DNA of 64,000 bases from Anthracocystis setariae (GCA_928724745.1 CAKMXJ010000018.1:372001-436000); one strand, 5' to 3'; positions 50,969-62,657 are shown, numbered from the stretch's first letter. Numbers and translations: made by a program. Notes: a model not told the origin generated them from the letters alone.

Positions 50969-53900
50969 TTAATAATGCGGCTCATGGCCAAACCCACTCT
51001 TCGGTGGCCTAATCAAACTGAACCTCCTATAATCTGCCGTCTGGGTAACGACATTATTACCCCACCAGTTGAGTTCGAGCGAACCGTTTTTAGGCAGCAG
51101 CAAAGCAAAAAAAATCACAATGGTCGAGATAATCGTACCCGAATCGAGCGCGGCGGCGAGTACAAAATTGTACTTGGACCACCATCGGAAATTGTACTTG
51201 CGCACCAGATACTGAAACATCAACGCCACCGTAAACCACGCCGAATAGTTCATCCCGGACGCGGGCGGCATATAGCTGACCCCGGCAAAGATCACCGGCC
51301 AAGAAACGTAGCGGATCCAACTCCGTGGGAAACGTCGTGCCAACAGCCAGAACGGAATCGGTATCAACGCGCCAAACAGCATCGCCCAGTACATCGGCCG
51401 ATACAGCGAGTCCTTGCCAAACATCCGAGCCGGTCCAATCGCTCCCCACACCAACGACGCCGTGTAGAACACCGAGATGCGTGGACACGTAAAACTATCC
51501 GCCTGCGTCGGCGAACACAGATTGTGGATGTTGGCAAACATCCACTCCTTGACACCGAGCTGCACAAAGCACGCCACGATCACGCCCGACAGCTGCGCCA
51601 TAAACGTCAGTCGCGGCGGGATCTTCATGTAGTGGCCCAACTTGAGGTCCTGGACAAACTGCAACCCCCCAATAAGACCCTGCAACGCAAACGCTTTGAA
51701 GATCATGTTGGGCAGCGGCTTGCCGGGTAGCATGTAGCCCACAATGAGTTCGCCGATCAGGTTGGTTCCGATCGCTTGGCCCGTCATCGCATAGACGAAC
51801 CCAGAGGGCAAGATATAGATCACGGGGATCAGAATCGAAATGATCAGTCCCCAGATCGGCAGGCCAGTGCTGTACACCTCGACCATGACCACGCCAAACA
51901 CGAGCGCGATCAGGAACACGCACGCATACCACCAATCGGGCGATTCCGGATAGTGGCGCATGAACTTGGCATGCACATCGTCCTCCTCGGTCCGGATCCT
52001 CTGCAGCCCCTTTTTGAGCGCCTTGCCGTGGTACAGCGCAGTATGCGTCAGCACCGACGTCAACATGGCAAACCCGGTGGTGTATACCAGCGACAGCGTC
52101 GTCGAGAGATACAGCGGGCTGTACGCCTCGTACGCCGCCTTGTCCAGATCCTGACCGTTGGGAATCACCCTCGAGATGTTGTACGGCCTGCCGAACCTGT
52201 CGAAGCTCGCGCCACTGTTGAACGGCAGGTAGCTCTGGTACCACACGTTTTTGAAGTACATGATGGGCGCCACGATCCAGAAAAAGAGGACAAAACCGCC
52301 AAAGATGTTGCACTCGGCCCACCACGGCGTCACCAGAGGCTGGCCGATAAAGATGATCTGCGTCCAGTCAAACGTCAGCACCGACAGACCCAGACCCGAG
52401 ACGGTGCCAAAGACGACGTTGATGGGCACGTTGTGCGGCCAGATCCAGCAGATCCAGTTGAACGACGATAGCGCGGCAAAGAGGTAGCCGGGCAGAAAGT
52501 AGAAGAAGAAGGCGGCGACCGAGACAAAGCTGAAGAAGCGAAAGCGCGTTATGGTGCCATCTGCGCCGTCTTCCTCGGCATGCAGCGTGTTGAGGATGGT
52601 GGCGGTGACGAGGTTCTGAGGCCAGATCATGCTGGCGGGCCAAACGAGGAAACGTCGGCACATTCCCGCCAGGCCAAAACCGAGGGTCTGGGCGCTGAGG
52701 ACAAAGAGGATGTCGAAGCCGATCGGCTTGGGCTCGCCGTAGAAACGCTCGGACTCCTGGACGATGATGACGTTGAACGAGTAGGCGGTGACGATGCTGA
52801 TGCTGGCCATGATGGCGGTCAATGCATGCTCCTTGATGTTGTAGATGCCGGGGTTGAGCGAGAACTCGATGCCACCGAGCCAGCGCGGCAACGTCCAGAC
52901 GCGAAGGGGCATGATGGCGGCGAGGAGCTTTCCGATGGGATAGGCGACGAGCAGGACGATGGTGCTGGTGAAGGTGGGCGCGGGGTATCGGAGGGAGAAA
53001 AACATGTTTGCGCCCGAAGCAACCACGGTGAGCACGAACGAGATGAACCACATGCGAAGCGTGTTGACGGGCATCTCGATGTCGTCGATGTTGGAGACCG
53101 AGGCGCGCACTTCGGGATACGGCGAATCCTCTTCCATCTCCATCTCGAGCTCGACCATGCGAACGCCTCGGTCGCCGACCTCGGCGGTGTCGAGCGCAGG
53201 ATGCACCAGACCGTGACCCTGGCCGAGCTCGTTGAAGTTGACCATGTGGAACTCGTCCTTGTCTGCGTCCTGGTAGGAAAAGTCGGCGTGGTCGATGGGA
53301 TACTTGCTGTCGTCACTATCGGGACTGCGGCGAAGCTCGGGTAGCGAAGACGGATAGGCGTCGATCTGAGCGTTGTGGCGCTTGGCTTGGGCGGGAATGG
53401 CTTGATCGAGCGAGATGGCGCCGCTGGCGGTGGTGCCGATGTCTCTTGTGCGGTGCGGAAGAGCTGCGCGCATGTGCGAGTTGCCGCTGCGGCTGGCTGG
53501 CAGCGAATCGACCTCGGGAAGGGCGTCCATGGATGGGAAGACGGCGTAAGATCGAGCATGGTGGAGAGGTTGGGCGTTGGTATCGCGGGCAAAGGTGCTG
53601 GACGAGTCGTAGGAGCGGTTGTCGGTGGAAGTACGTAGCTTGAGCGAATCCGAGTGCGACGGAACTGCTACGAAACCTGGACGCTGAGCGTTGGTATCAT
53701 TGACCGTGTTGTCAGAGGAGGGGGAACTGCTAGCGCCCTGAGGCTCCAAGCTGCGTGGTTGGGACTGCAGTGAAGCGTCGGCATGGACAGATGCGAGGTC
53801 GTGCGCCGTCACATTGACGAGACGACCTTGCGAGTCGTAGATGGCGCCGGTAGCTTGATCAAAGTAGTAGGTGTCGTTTTGTGCGGAAGCAGCTTGGGGA

Positions 53901-54187
53901 TGTGCATGGTGTGTAGTGGGTTGCTGGTGAGAGCGATTTTGATTGTCTATGGAGGGATCGAGCGGATTATGCTGAAGCTCGGGAGCTGGACCAAGGTCGG
54001 GAGGTACAAAGGCAAAGACGTCGCCGTCGTCATCGGATTCGTACTCGTACTCTTGCTCATCCCATTCCTCCTGAATATAAGATGGATGGTGGTGTGGCTG
54101 GTAAGCGCCTTGACCTTGTGTAGGTGGCCTTGCGGTGGTGGGCCTTGCGGTGGTGGGTCGGCCTGTTGTGGGTCTATCCGAGTTCAT
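50969..54187 (-). CDS. Oligopeptide transporter (OPT family)
   Basis: 1072 residues, intron-free, start ATG at 54187. A hydrophilic, low-complexity N-terminal extension of about 350 residues (TTGRPTTARPTTARP repeats, acidic EEWDEQEYEYESDDDG) precedes the OPT core. The core starts with the family signature SPYPEVRASVSN-x-DD near 353-368 and continues with NPGIYNIKEHA near 450. About 14-16 hydrophobic segments follow to the C-terminus, which ends in KSGFGHEPHY. Known family role: proton-coupled uptake of tetra- and pentapeptides or glutathione at the plasma membrane; some members carry siderophores or metals. Substrate cannot be told from sequence. The N-terminal extension is longer than in yeast Opt1/Opt2 and may be regulatory. 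Confidence 0.93.
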   Translation of the reverse strand: MNSDRPTTGRPTTARPTTARPPTQGQGAYQPHHHPSYIQEEWDEQEYEYESDDDGDVFAFVPPDLGPAPELQHNPLDPSIDNQNRSHQQPTTHHAHPQAASAQNDTYYFDQATGAIYDSQGRLVNVTAHDLASVHADASLQSQPRSLEPQGASSSPSSDNTVNDTNAQRPGFVAVPSHSDSLKLRTSTDNRSYDSSSTFARDTNAQPLHHARSYAVFPSMDALPEVDSLPASRSGNSHMRAALPHRTRDIGTTASGAISLDQAIPAQAKRHNAQIDAYPSSLPELRRSPDSDDSKYPIDHADFSYQDADKDEFHMVNFNELGQGHGLVHPALDTAEVGDRGVRMVELEMEMEEDSPYPEVRASVSNIDDIEMPVNTLRMWFISFVLTVVASGANMFFSLRYPAPTFTSTIVLLVAYPIGKLLAAIMPLRVWTLPRWLGGIEFSLNPGIYNIKEHALTAIMASISIVTAYSFNVIIVQESERFYGEPKPIGFDILFVLSAQTLGFGLAGMCRRFLVWPASMIWPQNLVTATILNTLHAEEDGADGTITRFRFFSFVSVAAFFFYFLPGYLFAALSSFNWICWIWPHNVPINVVFGTVSGLGLSVLTFDWTQIIFIGQPLVTPWWAECNIFGGFVLFFWIVAPIMYFKNVWYQSYLPFNSGASFDRFGRPYNISRVIPNGQDLDKAAYEAYSPLYLSTTLSLVYTTGFAMLTSVLTHTALYHGKALKKGLQRIRTEEDDVHAKFMRHYPESPDWWYACVFLIALVFGVVMVEVYSTGLPIWGLIISILIPVIYILPSGFVYAMTGQAIGTNLIGELIVGYMLPGKPLPNMIFKAFALQGLIGGLQFVQDLKLGHYMKIPPRLTFMAQLSGVIVACFVQLGVKEWMFANIHNLCSPTQADSFTCPRISVFYTASLVWGAIGPARMFGKDSLYRPMYWAMLFGALIPIPFWLLARRFPRSWIRYVSWPVIFAGVSYMPPASGMNYSAWFTVALMFQYLVRKYNFRWWSKYNFVLAAALDSGTIISTIVIFFALLLPKNGSLELNWWGNNVVTQTADYRRFSLIRPPKSGFGHEPHY

Positions 54188-55276
54188 TGCGGTATGGGTG
54201 GCGTGCGGCGGGGAACAACGCAGACGCGTGACCCAAAGAAGTGGTGGAAAGGTGGGTGAGATGACGGGAGATCAGAAGGTAGAGATGATTGAGGAGAGCA
54301 TGTATCAGAGATTGTGGTTGCTCGCTCGTGTATAGAAGACGGAGACCAAGCGATATCCGGTGGCGTAGAGGCAAGAAGAGAGATGAACACGAACTGCGAG
54401 ATGTTGGTGGTGGTCTAATACAAAGCAATGAGAAGCAGAGAAAACGAATGGGGTCGAGTGTGGATGAGAAAAGGAAAGGGGATGAGGGATGATGAGGAAA
54501 AGTGAGGTTGGGGTGACGAGGTGCAAGAAGCGAGTGCAGCTCTTTGAAACGCCAAAACTGTCTGAGAGACAAGAGGTGAATCATGCACATGCGCAAAGCA
54601 ACAAACAGTACAATAGTAGTACAGTAGTACAGTAGTAAGTGGTGCGTACAACAACGGAATGTGGATCGCACCGGCACTTGGCACCAACAGTGAGTGAATA
54701 ATATATAAAAAATACTTTTTTTTTTTCTTTTTTCTTTTTTTTTTTTTTGGGCTGTGGATGGTGCAAGAGCGAGCGAGCCGAAACTGTCTGAGAGTTGCCC
54801 AGAGAGTGGGTTTAAGTGGGGTTTGACTGTACCTGGGCTTGTGCTTTTGCCGCTTTGTGCTTTGTGCCTGTGTATGTGTGATGGCGGCGCTTGTGGGATT
54901 GTGGATGACATCTGCCATTCTTTGCCTTTGAATATTTTGTCTTTGGAGCCTCAGCTGCATCCAATCACGCGGTCCTCGAATCTTGCTTGAAGCCACATCC
55001 ATGCAAGGAGAAAAAGCAAGGCATTCGCTTGCCCCTCTCGCTCTCTCTCTTCCTCTCTCTCTCATCTCAATGTGCAGACACATAGCAATGGATGCCCAAC
55101 ACCCACAGTCACCTTCAGACACCTTGTAAATGCCTTTTTTTCTGAACTTCAACTCATCATCCGCGGCAGATACTTGACAGGGTTACCGATATCGAGATCA
55201 CCGTGTGCCGATACTGTATACAGTGATTGAGTGTACCATCCACACCCAATCTAGTACGGCGTGCCCTTGCTGCTGT
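54188..55276. other. OPT promoter and downstream region of the PP4R1-like gene
   Basis: About 1.1 kb. CT-rich on the minus strand close to the OPT start. It has T-rich runs at 54715-54748 and CT repeats at about 55036-55064. No supported ORF. Confidence 0.45.
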
Positions 55277-58200
55277 TTACACTTCGACAAAGTCGTCGTC
55301 GCCACCATCTGCAGGGTTGTGTGCCTCGTGTTCAGCCTTTTGTGCCGTGTCGGAATCTTGTTTTTCATGGCTTCGGTCAGCTCTGAGCTGTGACCAGTCG
55401 CCCGAGTTCTTGGACAGATATCGAGCGCCCATCATCTCTTCGTCGCCCGTGGGGCTGAGCAGCACTTCGCCTTCCTCATCGTCCACCTCGCGATCCGACG
55501 GCTGCGGTGCTGCTGTACCGTTCGACAGACGCGATCGCTTCGCCCCCTGCGCCAAGCGCGCCAAGCCGCTCAAATTCAATCGCGACACATCCTGCGAGCG
55601 ACGCCCAGCGACAAACGCCAGGAACGGATCAGCTGGTTTCCCTGCCGATCCTCCGCTGCGGCTGGCGCTGTCCACCGAACCGTCCCCTTCCCCGCCGATG
55701 CCTACCGCGCCATCCAATCCTCGCTGCGGCGAAGAAAGTGTGATCCCCTCCTTGGTCTCCTCCTCGCCCATGCTCTTGTCGGCTGCGGCGGTGGACTCCT
55801 CTTCCCCTCCCTGTGACTGCGACGCGCCATCCTCGTTGGGCTTGGCTGGCTCCTCGGCTGACCGGCTCTCGTCTTCAATCAACTCACCCGAGTCGTTCGA
55901 GTCACGCTCCACATTCAGCAGATGGTGCGGCTCCTCGTCGAGTCCTTGCACATCTTCAATCTCATCGTCCTCGTCCCTGTCTTCGTAGTCCAACAATCCC
56001 GAGCCGTTGGCCGTCACCCAGTCCGAGCCAAAGTCGACCAACCCTCGTTTCGCTCCGCCAAAGATGCTCGCCCTCGACATTTCCAGGTAGTGAGCCGACT
56101 GTGCCTGCGTCGTGTCCGTCGACGCTTCCTTGCTGTTGTCGTCCGCGCCCGAGTCGCTCTCCGTCTTCTTGTCCCCTGCGTTCTCCTCGCCCGCGCTGCT
56201 ATCGTCGTCCATCTGGAAGACGTTGACATCGCCGTCATCACCGTCGCCATCTTCAAAGTTGTTGGTGAATCCGCCTTCGCCCTCGGGTCGATGAGGTCCA
56301 CCGTCCGCAGGCCCGAGCACCAATTTGCGCGGTGCCTCTTCCGACGCCATAGCAGGATCGCCACCGAGCTGTCGCATCTCCTCCTCCGACAGGATGCCCG
56401 CCACCGCTTCCTGCACTTGCCACGCCGCGTCCGTCGCAAGCTTGGCTATCAGCTTGTTCAAGTCCTCCGATCGCGACTGTGGTAGAGCGTAAAGCTCGTC
56501 TTTGCGGCACATCTGCCCGAGCACGCGCGCCAGCGCGATGCGCACGTCCACCACCTTGTCATCGCCCATCTGGTTCAAACGGCTGAGCAGCAGCAGCTCG
56601 CAAGACGATCGCTGGATATCCGACTCGACCAGCGCACCGACGCAGTGCAGACAGGCGACGCGCATTCGATAGCCCGGGCTGTCGCCCAGGTCGCTCACCA
56701 TGCCCAGGAAACCATCGGCGATCACCTGCTCGTGCTCGGCAAACGCCTTGTACAGGTTCGGCACGCACTGGATGCCCGCATTGCGCACCGCGCTGATCGG
56801 ATCGGCAAGCGCGAGCTGCATCAACGACACCAGGTTGCCTTCTTCGTCCCTTGTCAAGAACTGCTTGGCCATGCTAGGAATGTGAAGCGCCAGTCGCTCC
56901 CGCAAACGCCAGTCGCGCAGCGAGTCCGACGACCACAGCGAAACCAGCTGCCACAGCATCTTTTCGGCGCCGACTTGCGGCAGGCACGACAGGAACACGT
57001 CCATGTTTTCGAACATGGCCAGGCGTACCTCGGGGTCATCATCTTCCACAAACCGAGTCGCAGCTGGCAGCAGATCGTCGCGCGTCGCCCCCTGACCGAT
57101 GATCTTGGCCACCTCGTGCAACGACGCTGCCAGACTCTTGCGGATCTTGGGCTTGTCGCTTTGCGTCAGTTCGGCATGCATTTGCTTCAGTCGGCCCCAC
57201 TGGTCGGCGCCGAGCGTCAGCACTACAGCAGGCAGGTTAAAGGCAACTACGAGCGGGCGTTCTGGGTCAATGTTGTTGGCACGGAAGTTGTTGTCCCACG
57301 GTGCATCCATCATGGAGCTCTCGTTGCCTCCTCCATAGCCGAAGCTGGCCAACAACGAATCCTGGTCGTCACGCAACGACGCCGACGTGCCGAGCTCGTT
57401 GTCGTGGTCCATCATCATGGCGCTCTCCTCCTCGAACAGCGCCTCGGTGCCTTCGGGGTCGCTGGTCTTGTCAAAGGTGAGCGAGGCATCGCCTTGCTGC
57501 GGGGGACCGTCGAACGGCTCGCCGAGGAAGAAGCGGACGAGCTCTTCCGGCACGCCCTCTTTGGCCTCGTGGAACATGTAAATGACCTCGCCGATGATCT
57601 CGAGCGCCGCGATCCGAAGTTGACGCGAAACGTCGTTGACCAGCACGCGCATGAACGTCAGCGTCTGCTCGCGGCGCTGCTTCTCATCCAGTCGGCCAAG
57701 AACCACCGGGATGGAGAAGCAGGCTGCTTGACGCACGTGCCAGTTGCGGTCGTGGATGGCTTTGTGGAGTGCCGGCAAGATCGTCTGCTCCACGTCCTCG
57801 ACCGACATCTTGCGTGAGAACGGTCCGAGCGAGCTTGCCACCTCTTTGCGAACGTAGAAAGCGCTGTCGTCGATCAGCTTGAGCACCTCGGGGGCCAACC
57901 TAGTCAAGAGGATGTCCTGCGGAATGAGTTCATCTGCTGCAAGCGCGGCGAGCAGGCTGACGGACGCCATGCGACCTACAGCAGACTCTTCGTCTTCATC
58001 GATCTGCACGTCGCTGACCGAGCCATCGCTCTGCTGACCGAACACGTTGATGTCCTGGCTCCAAGATGTGGTGGGCTCTGCACTGTCTTGTCCCTCATCC
58101 ATCGCGTCCTCGGTTGGCGCTGGGGCTTCCGCCGACTCGCTGGCCTCGGACGTCGTCTTGCGGCTGTCCTGGTTGTCAGCTGTGTCTTGTTCTGTGTCTT

Positions 58201-61120
58201 CTTCCATCGCTTCGCCTACTTGCGTCGATTTGGTCGCTTCGTCGCTTCCTGCCGAACCCGACAGTGCCTCGCCGTGGTGGTTGTCTTGGGCGCCTTGCTC
58301 GGCACCGTGAGGGGCGTGGTTGAGCTGGGCCAGAGCAAGAGCGACGTTCTCCAGCAACTCATTCTTGACAGCAGCTCGGGCGTGGTCGTCAAAGGGATAG
58401 TTTTCGTGAGGCACGGGTTGACCGTCTCTTCCAGAGGCATGGGTAATGTAGCTCTCGAGGTCTTGCTCCTGCTGTCGAGCCTGGACTTCCTCTGGGCTCT
58501 TTTCGGCGAGCTCCTCCTTGGAGAATTCGAGGTCGCGTCGATCGAGGCGGTAGAAGAAGTGAACGAGCGACTGTTGCGTAGCGCTGGCGATGACGGTGTT
58601 CTGGTTGAGCAGAAGAGCGCAGAGCAGAGTGGTGAAGGCGGTGACGCTGATCTTGGGTCGCGGAACTCGTTCCTCCTGGTCGTCATCGGCGGCCTGCATC
58701 TCGTTGGACTCGTCGGCGAGCTCAGCAAGCAGACAGTTGCGGAAGAAGAACCACATGACGCGGCCGATCTCCGGTGCGAACGCCGTGCAGACATCGAGCT
58801 CGTCGGTGGCCAGACCGTGGAGCAGTGGGATGATGTACTCGACGGCATCGCTGAGTTCCACCTCGCGGATCCAGTCGGGCAGCGATTGCGAGACGTAGCC
58901 TCGATGGCAGGCCATGTCGCTCTTGGCGAAAAGGAAGATGCGTTCGAGCATGTTGAGGCTTTCTTCGGCATCCTCGGATGCTTCCATGCCTTGCCCTTCC
59001 TCGTCTTCCTCGTCTTCACCCGAGAGGGCCGCGCCTTCCTCCATCATTGCAACGGTCGGCTGCGCTTCGCCCGCGTCGAGACCAAGCGCCGAGGGCATGA
59101 CTGCGTCCGAGAGCTGGGCGTCGCCAGGAAGGTCAAACTGCGGTGCTCCTTGCGAGCTTGGCTCGTCGCGGAAGTAGTTGAGCATAGCGCTGCCGGCCGA
59201 GCTCTTGTGTGCGGCAAGGGCACGAGCCGAGGCTTCGGCCTGTGCCAGCGGATCGAGTGGCCCGCGAGGAGGATCGAGGACGGTGATGGGTGGCGGAACT
59301 ACGCCAGATCGGGTCAAGCTGGGTCGCTTGGGAAGCACGGGACGCTCCGGTACGGCAAGGAGGATAGGGTCGTTGTCGTTGGAAGTGGGCTCTTGGTCGC
59401 TGCCGTGGTGATCGTCGTCTTCATGAATACCATTGACATGGGTGCTTGCGTCTCGCTCTGCTTCTTCGTCGTCTGCATCAGCCGCATCCGTGAGATCGTC
59501 GTCATCGTATTCTGAGCCGTCGTAGTCCTCGTCGTTGGTGCCTACGCTTTCCCTCTCCGAGTTGGAGCCATCCTCTTCGGAGCCAACATCGTCTGGGTCG
59601 TCGCTGAGATCGTAGCCGGAGCGAGGCGGCATGGCGATGAAGCTGCGGGTCTTGGGCGGGCTTTCGCCAAGGCCGTGCGAGCCGTTGAGGCCATGGGACG
59701 ATGCGGAAAGTTCCAGGAAAGGCGAGCGAGGCGAGGTGGGCGACATCTTGGGCGACGGCGTCCTGGTAGGAAGAGGCAGAGCATGAGGTACGGGAACCGA
59801 CATGGGTCGCTTTCGTGGATCTGCCGCAGAGAGGCTGGCCGAAGGGGACGCGGCACGCTCTGGCAACCAGGAAGAAGCGGTACTGCTGTTTCGATGCGAT
59901 GCGAGAGCCGTAGCTATATCGACCTGCGGTGGCACCTCGGTAGCCGGGGACAAGACTTTGCTGGCGGGACTCTGAGCAAAGTTGGTTCGCGGCAAACTAT
60001 CTGTAGGTGTGCCGGGCCCGGAGGGCGGCTGGAAACCGATCTTGATGATGGGCTCGGTCCTGGCTGTCTCGATGGTTCTGCGTGGACTGCTCGACAGGCT
60101 GGCTGGACTGATGCGCAAGATGGGCGAAGAAGACGAGCCGCGAAGCTCATGCGGTCGGCGCGCCTTGGGCCTTCCGAGAATGGTAGCGGAGGTGGCTGCT
60201 GGCGAGCTAGATTCGAACGAGCCAGACGGAGACCTGGACATGTTGATAGAATCCGAAAGTGGCGAAGGCGAGGAGCGGCCAGGTGAGCCTGCGCCTGCGA
60301 CGGGCGAGTTGGAGCCGATCCTTCGCAACTGATCTGCTCGATCCGGTGTAGATGAGCGCGGCCAGACCGAGTCCCAGCTGTGTTGTGGGTCGGAATTGAC
60401 GGGCGCAGTGGGTGGGGAAGTGGAAGGCAGGAAGATGGGCGAAGGCGCACGGAAGGGCGAGGTGCTGAGGTCGGCGCTGGCTCGACGTGCGTGTGCGATG
60501 CCGGCGTGGGCGGACATGGTGGACTGGAGGCGAGGCGACACGGGCGCACCCGAGAAAGAGCGGGCGGGAGAGGCGGCGCGTCTGGTGGTTGGCTCGGAGA
60601 AATGGTGAGGTGCGGTTGCATGAGGTGGGTATCGATCAACGGAGCGAGAACCGGGTCGCCGTAAATCGGAAGCGAGGCTGGCATCGGGAGAAGCACTACC
60701 GGTGCTGCTGGTCGAGCTGGTGATAGAACCAACGCTGACTCTGCGTGCGGATGGGAACATGTTGGCGTTGACGGGCTTGGAGCGACTGGGGTCGTAAGAG
60801 CCATTGGGAGCACGCAAAGAATCGTTGGGGAACATGGATTGGTTTGAGTCTGGCGAGGTGGTGTAGTGATCCGAACCGCCGAGCTCCGAGGTGCTCCAGG
60901 AAGCGCCAGGGGAATTCAAGGGACCGAAACCCAAGATGGGGCTGGTGCGGTCTTTGGTATCGATCGAGTGGGTGCGGTTGTGATGGTGATGGGATCTTCG
61001 AACAGTGGAGCCCATGGGACGCGATGGAGGCTGATCGAGGCGAGGAGATAAGCTGAAGTTGGCATTGATGCCATCTTCCGAGATCTTGATCTCTGGCTCT
61101 TTGGGGCGTTGGTCGGTCAT
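55277..61120 (-). CDS. HEAT-repeat protein like protein phosphatase 4 regulatory subunit 1
   Basis: 1947 residues, one exon, start MTDQRPKEPEIKI at 61120. Residues 1-690 are Ser/Pro-rich and probably disordered (many SP sites), with an acidic block near 535-600. From about 715 (LNMLERIFLFAKSDMACHRGYVSQSLPDW) to about 1600 a HEAT/armadillo solenoid is apparent, with typical helices such as FYVRKEVASSLGPFS, WHVRQAACFSIPVVL and DPEVRLAMFENMDVFLS. The tail is acidic and low complexity. The repeat sequence fits the PP2A-A/PP4R1 group. By family, it would scaffold and target a PP2A-like or PP4 catalytic subunit. It is much longer than animal PPP4R1 (about 950 aa) because of the disordered ends. Confidence 0.78.
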   Translation of the reverse strand: MTDQRPKEPEIKISEDGINANFSLSPRLDQPPSRPMGSTVRRSHHHHNRTHSIDTKDRTSPILGFGPLNSPGASWSTSELGGSDHYTTSPDSNQSMFPNDSLRAPNGSYDPSRSKPVNANMFPSARRVSVGSITSSTSSTGSASPDASLASDLRRPGSRSVDRYPPHATAPHHFSEPTTRRAASPARSFSGAPVSPRLQSTMSAHAGIAHARRASADLSTSPFRAPSPIFLPSTSPPTAPVNSDPQHSWDSVWPRSSTPDRADQLRRIGSNSPVAGAGSPGRSSPSPLSDSINMSRSPSGSFESSSPAATSATILGRPKARRPHELRGSSSSPILRISPASLSSSPRRTIETARTEPIIKIGFQPPSGPGTPTDSLPRTNFAQSPASKVLSPATEVPPQVDIATALASHRNSSTASSWLPERAASPSASLSAADPRKRPMSVPVPHALPLPTRTPSPKMSPTSPRSPFLELSASSHGLNGSHGLGESPPKTRSFIAMPPRSGYDLSDDPDDVGSEEDGSNSERESVGTNDEDYDGSEYDDDDLTDAADADDEEAERDASTHVNGIHEDDDHHGSDQEPTSNDNDPILLAVPERPVLPKRPSLTRSGVVPPPITVLDPPRGPLDPLAQAEASARALAAHKSSAGSAMLNYFRDEPSSQGAPQFDLPGDAQLSDAVMPSALGLDAGEAQPTVAMMEEGAALSGEDEEDEEGQGMEASEDAEESLNMLERIFLFAKSDMACHRGYVSQSLPDWIREVELSDAVEYIIPLLHGLATDELDVCTAFAPEIGRVMWFFFRNCLLAELADESNEMQAADDDQEERVPRPKISVTAFTTLLCALLLNQNTVIASATQQSLVHFFYRLDRRDLEFSKEELAEKSPEEVQARQQEQDLESYITHASGRDGQPVPHENYPFDDHARAAVKNELLENVALALAQLNHAPHGAEQGAQDNHHGEALSGSAGSDEATKSTQVGEAMEEDTEQDTADNQDSRKTTSEASESAEAPAPTEDAMDEGQDSAEPTTSWSQDINVFGQQSDGSVSDVQIDEDEESAVGRMASVSLLAALAADELIPQDILLTRLAPEVLKLIDDSAFYVRKEVASSLGPFSRKMSVEDVEQTILPALHKAIHDRNWHVRQAACFSIPVVLGRLDEKQRREQTLTFMRVLVNDVSRQLRIAALEIIGEVIYMFHEAKEGVPEELVRFFLGEPFDGPPQQGDASLTFDKTSDPEGTEALFEEESAMMMDHDNELGTSASLRDDQDSLLASFGYGGGNESSMMDAPWDNNFRANNIDPERPLVVAFNLPAVVLTLGADQWGRLKQMHAELTQSDKPKIRKSLAASLHEVAKIIGQGATRDDLLPAATRFVEDDDPEVRLAMFENMDVFLSCLPQVGAEKMLWQLVSLWSSDSLRDWRLRERLALHIPSMAKQFLTRDEEGNLVSLMQLALADPISAVRNAGIQCVPNLYKAFAEHEQVIADGFLGMVSDLGDSPGYRMRVACLHCVGALVESDIQRSSCELLLLSRLNQMGDDKVVDVRIALARVLGQMCRKDELYALPQSRSEDLNKLIAKLATDAAWQVQEAVAGILSEEEMRQLGGDPAMASEEAPRKLVLGPADGGPHRPEGEGGFTNNFEDGDGDDGDVNVFQMDDDSSAGEENAGDKKTESDSGADDNSKEASTDTTQAQSAHYLEMSRASIFGGAKRGLVDFGSDWVTANGSGLLDYEDRDEDDEIEDVQGLDEEPHHLLNVERDSNDSGELIEDESRSAEEPAKPNEDGASQSQGGEEESTAAADKSMGEEETKEGITLSSPQRGLDGAVGIGGEGDGSVDSASRSGGSAGKPADPFLAFVAGRRSQDVSRLNLSGLARLAQGAKRSRLSNGTAAPQPSDREVDDEEGEVLLSPTGDEEMMGARYLSKNSGDWSQLRADRSHEKQDSDTAQKAEHEAHNPADGGDDDFVEV

Positions 61121-62657
61121 GGCGGAGGCAAGTGGGCGAGAAGCGGCTCGAAAAGGTCAAGCGGCTTGTTTCAAAGATGAGGTGCGAGTGAGTTTGCACG
61201 AGAGCAGGCCAAGTCCAAGGTGCTATTCGATAGAAGGAACTGAGGTTGGAATGAGATGGTGGGGAGGAGGATTCGCCAGAGCGCGGTTGTGACAAGACCA
61301 GATTCGTGCTCAGAGCCGAGACATGGTGCGCTGGAACTGTCGATGCGAGAAAACAAGGGCGTCGGGTGGTTAGACCGAGATGAGCGGATCGAGGTGGAGA
61401 CGGGCTACCAGGATGGATAAGCTAAGCCTTGACGTGAACGTGAATCGATCGAAAAGACGCGGCCGAGATGAACGAAGGCAGCGCTATCCCTGAAAGGAGT
61501 GTGAGCGCTGTCGTTGGCGACAAAGGGACGATGGCGGCAAGCGTTGAGGGATGCAAGTGAATGCCGCTTGGCGCTAGATTTGGGTGCGCGCCGGGCCGAA
61601 AGTTGAACCGACAAGGTTGATGAAGGAAAAGGAAAGGATGAGAGAAGCAGAGGTTCGGTTTGACGCTGATTTGTGGCCTGGTATGTGACCAAGGCGGTCC
61701 GAACCTTTGAGGCGGGCGAATTGGATATGATAGTGGACGTCGACCAAGTCTTTAAAAAAAAACCCAGACGGCGATGATGATCTTGATCACCAACCACCTT
61801 TTGGCTGCCGCTGCACAGAAAATCGTTTTTCGTTTCTTTCTTTTTGCGCTCAGTCTCGCGACGTTTGGCAGCAGCAGCCCGAAACACTGAATTATGAAAC
61901 CAAACAACAACAACAAAAAAAAAAAACAGGAAAAAAAAAAAAAAGCAAAAGTCGGAATCTCAGCCATTTTCAATGGATGCCGCTTTTGTGCGGACGAGTC
62001 AAGCCAAGAGTACGGCTGCTGTCGCTCTCGGTATGAGTAGTAGTGGCGATACTCTCTGTTGACAAAGGGCATGTCGCCTACCCGAACCACGCCAGCAACA
62101 GCGCTTTGCATCGTTGCCTCGTATCACTCCATTTCCACACCGCCCCTTCAGACACGAATCAAGGCCGCGGCTATCCTGCTTTCGTTCTTATGAGTCGAGG
62201 CTCAGATCGACAGATCCATGGTTTGAATGCTCACGGCTAATGGCACAGCGTGGGTAGATAGGTAGATAGCAAGATCAAGGCGGAACAAGCAGAGCGTACG
62301 ATTACAAACAGAAGCGGAGGAGGTATGCAAGAACTGGGCAACGGTCTGGTAGGAGGGCAAGTATCAAACGAGAGACAAGGCGACTTGGCTGGGCAGGGTG
62401 CAAAACCAACGATAGCAGCAGTGACGCGAGGGGGCTAGCTACAGCGCCAGCCACTGGGATGATGGAAGCGGCAGCTTGTTGCTATCGTGGCGAGGTACAA
62501 CCAAGACTGCCAAAGAGCCACAAAAGGCCTGATGACGTTGGCTGCACCTCGGATGGGAGCAGTGTATCCAGCAAAAGATTCGGTGGTGTGCTTGGACGAC
62601 AAGATGCGTCTGGGTCATGCTGTTCGACAGCATCGGCGTGACCGAGATACGGGTAGC
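61121..62657. other. Upstream of PP4R1-like gene and downstream of ATG8
   Basis: 1.5 kb with A/T-rich runs at 61910-61945 and no supported ORF. It holds the promoter of the PP4R1-like gene and the ATG8 3' region. Confidence 0.45.

Noticed and set aside
58088..59515. 475-codon plus-strand ORF opposite the PP4R1-like gene
   Set aside because: Shadow of the real coding frame with no conserved motif.
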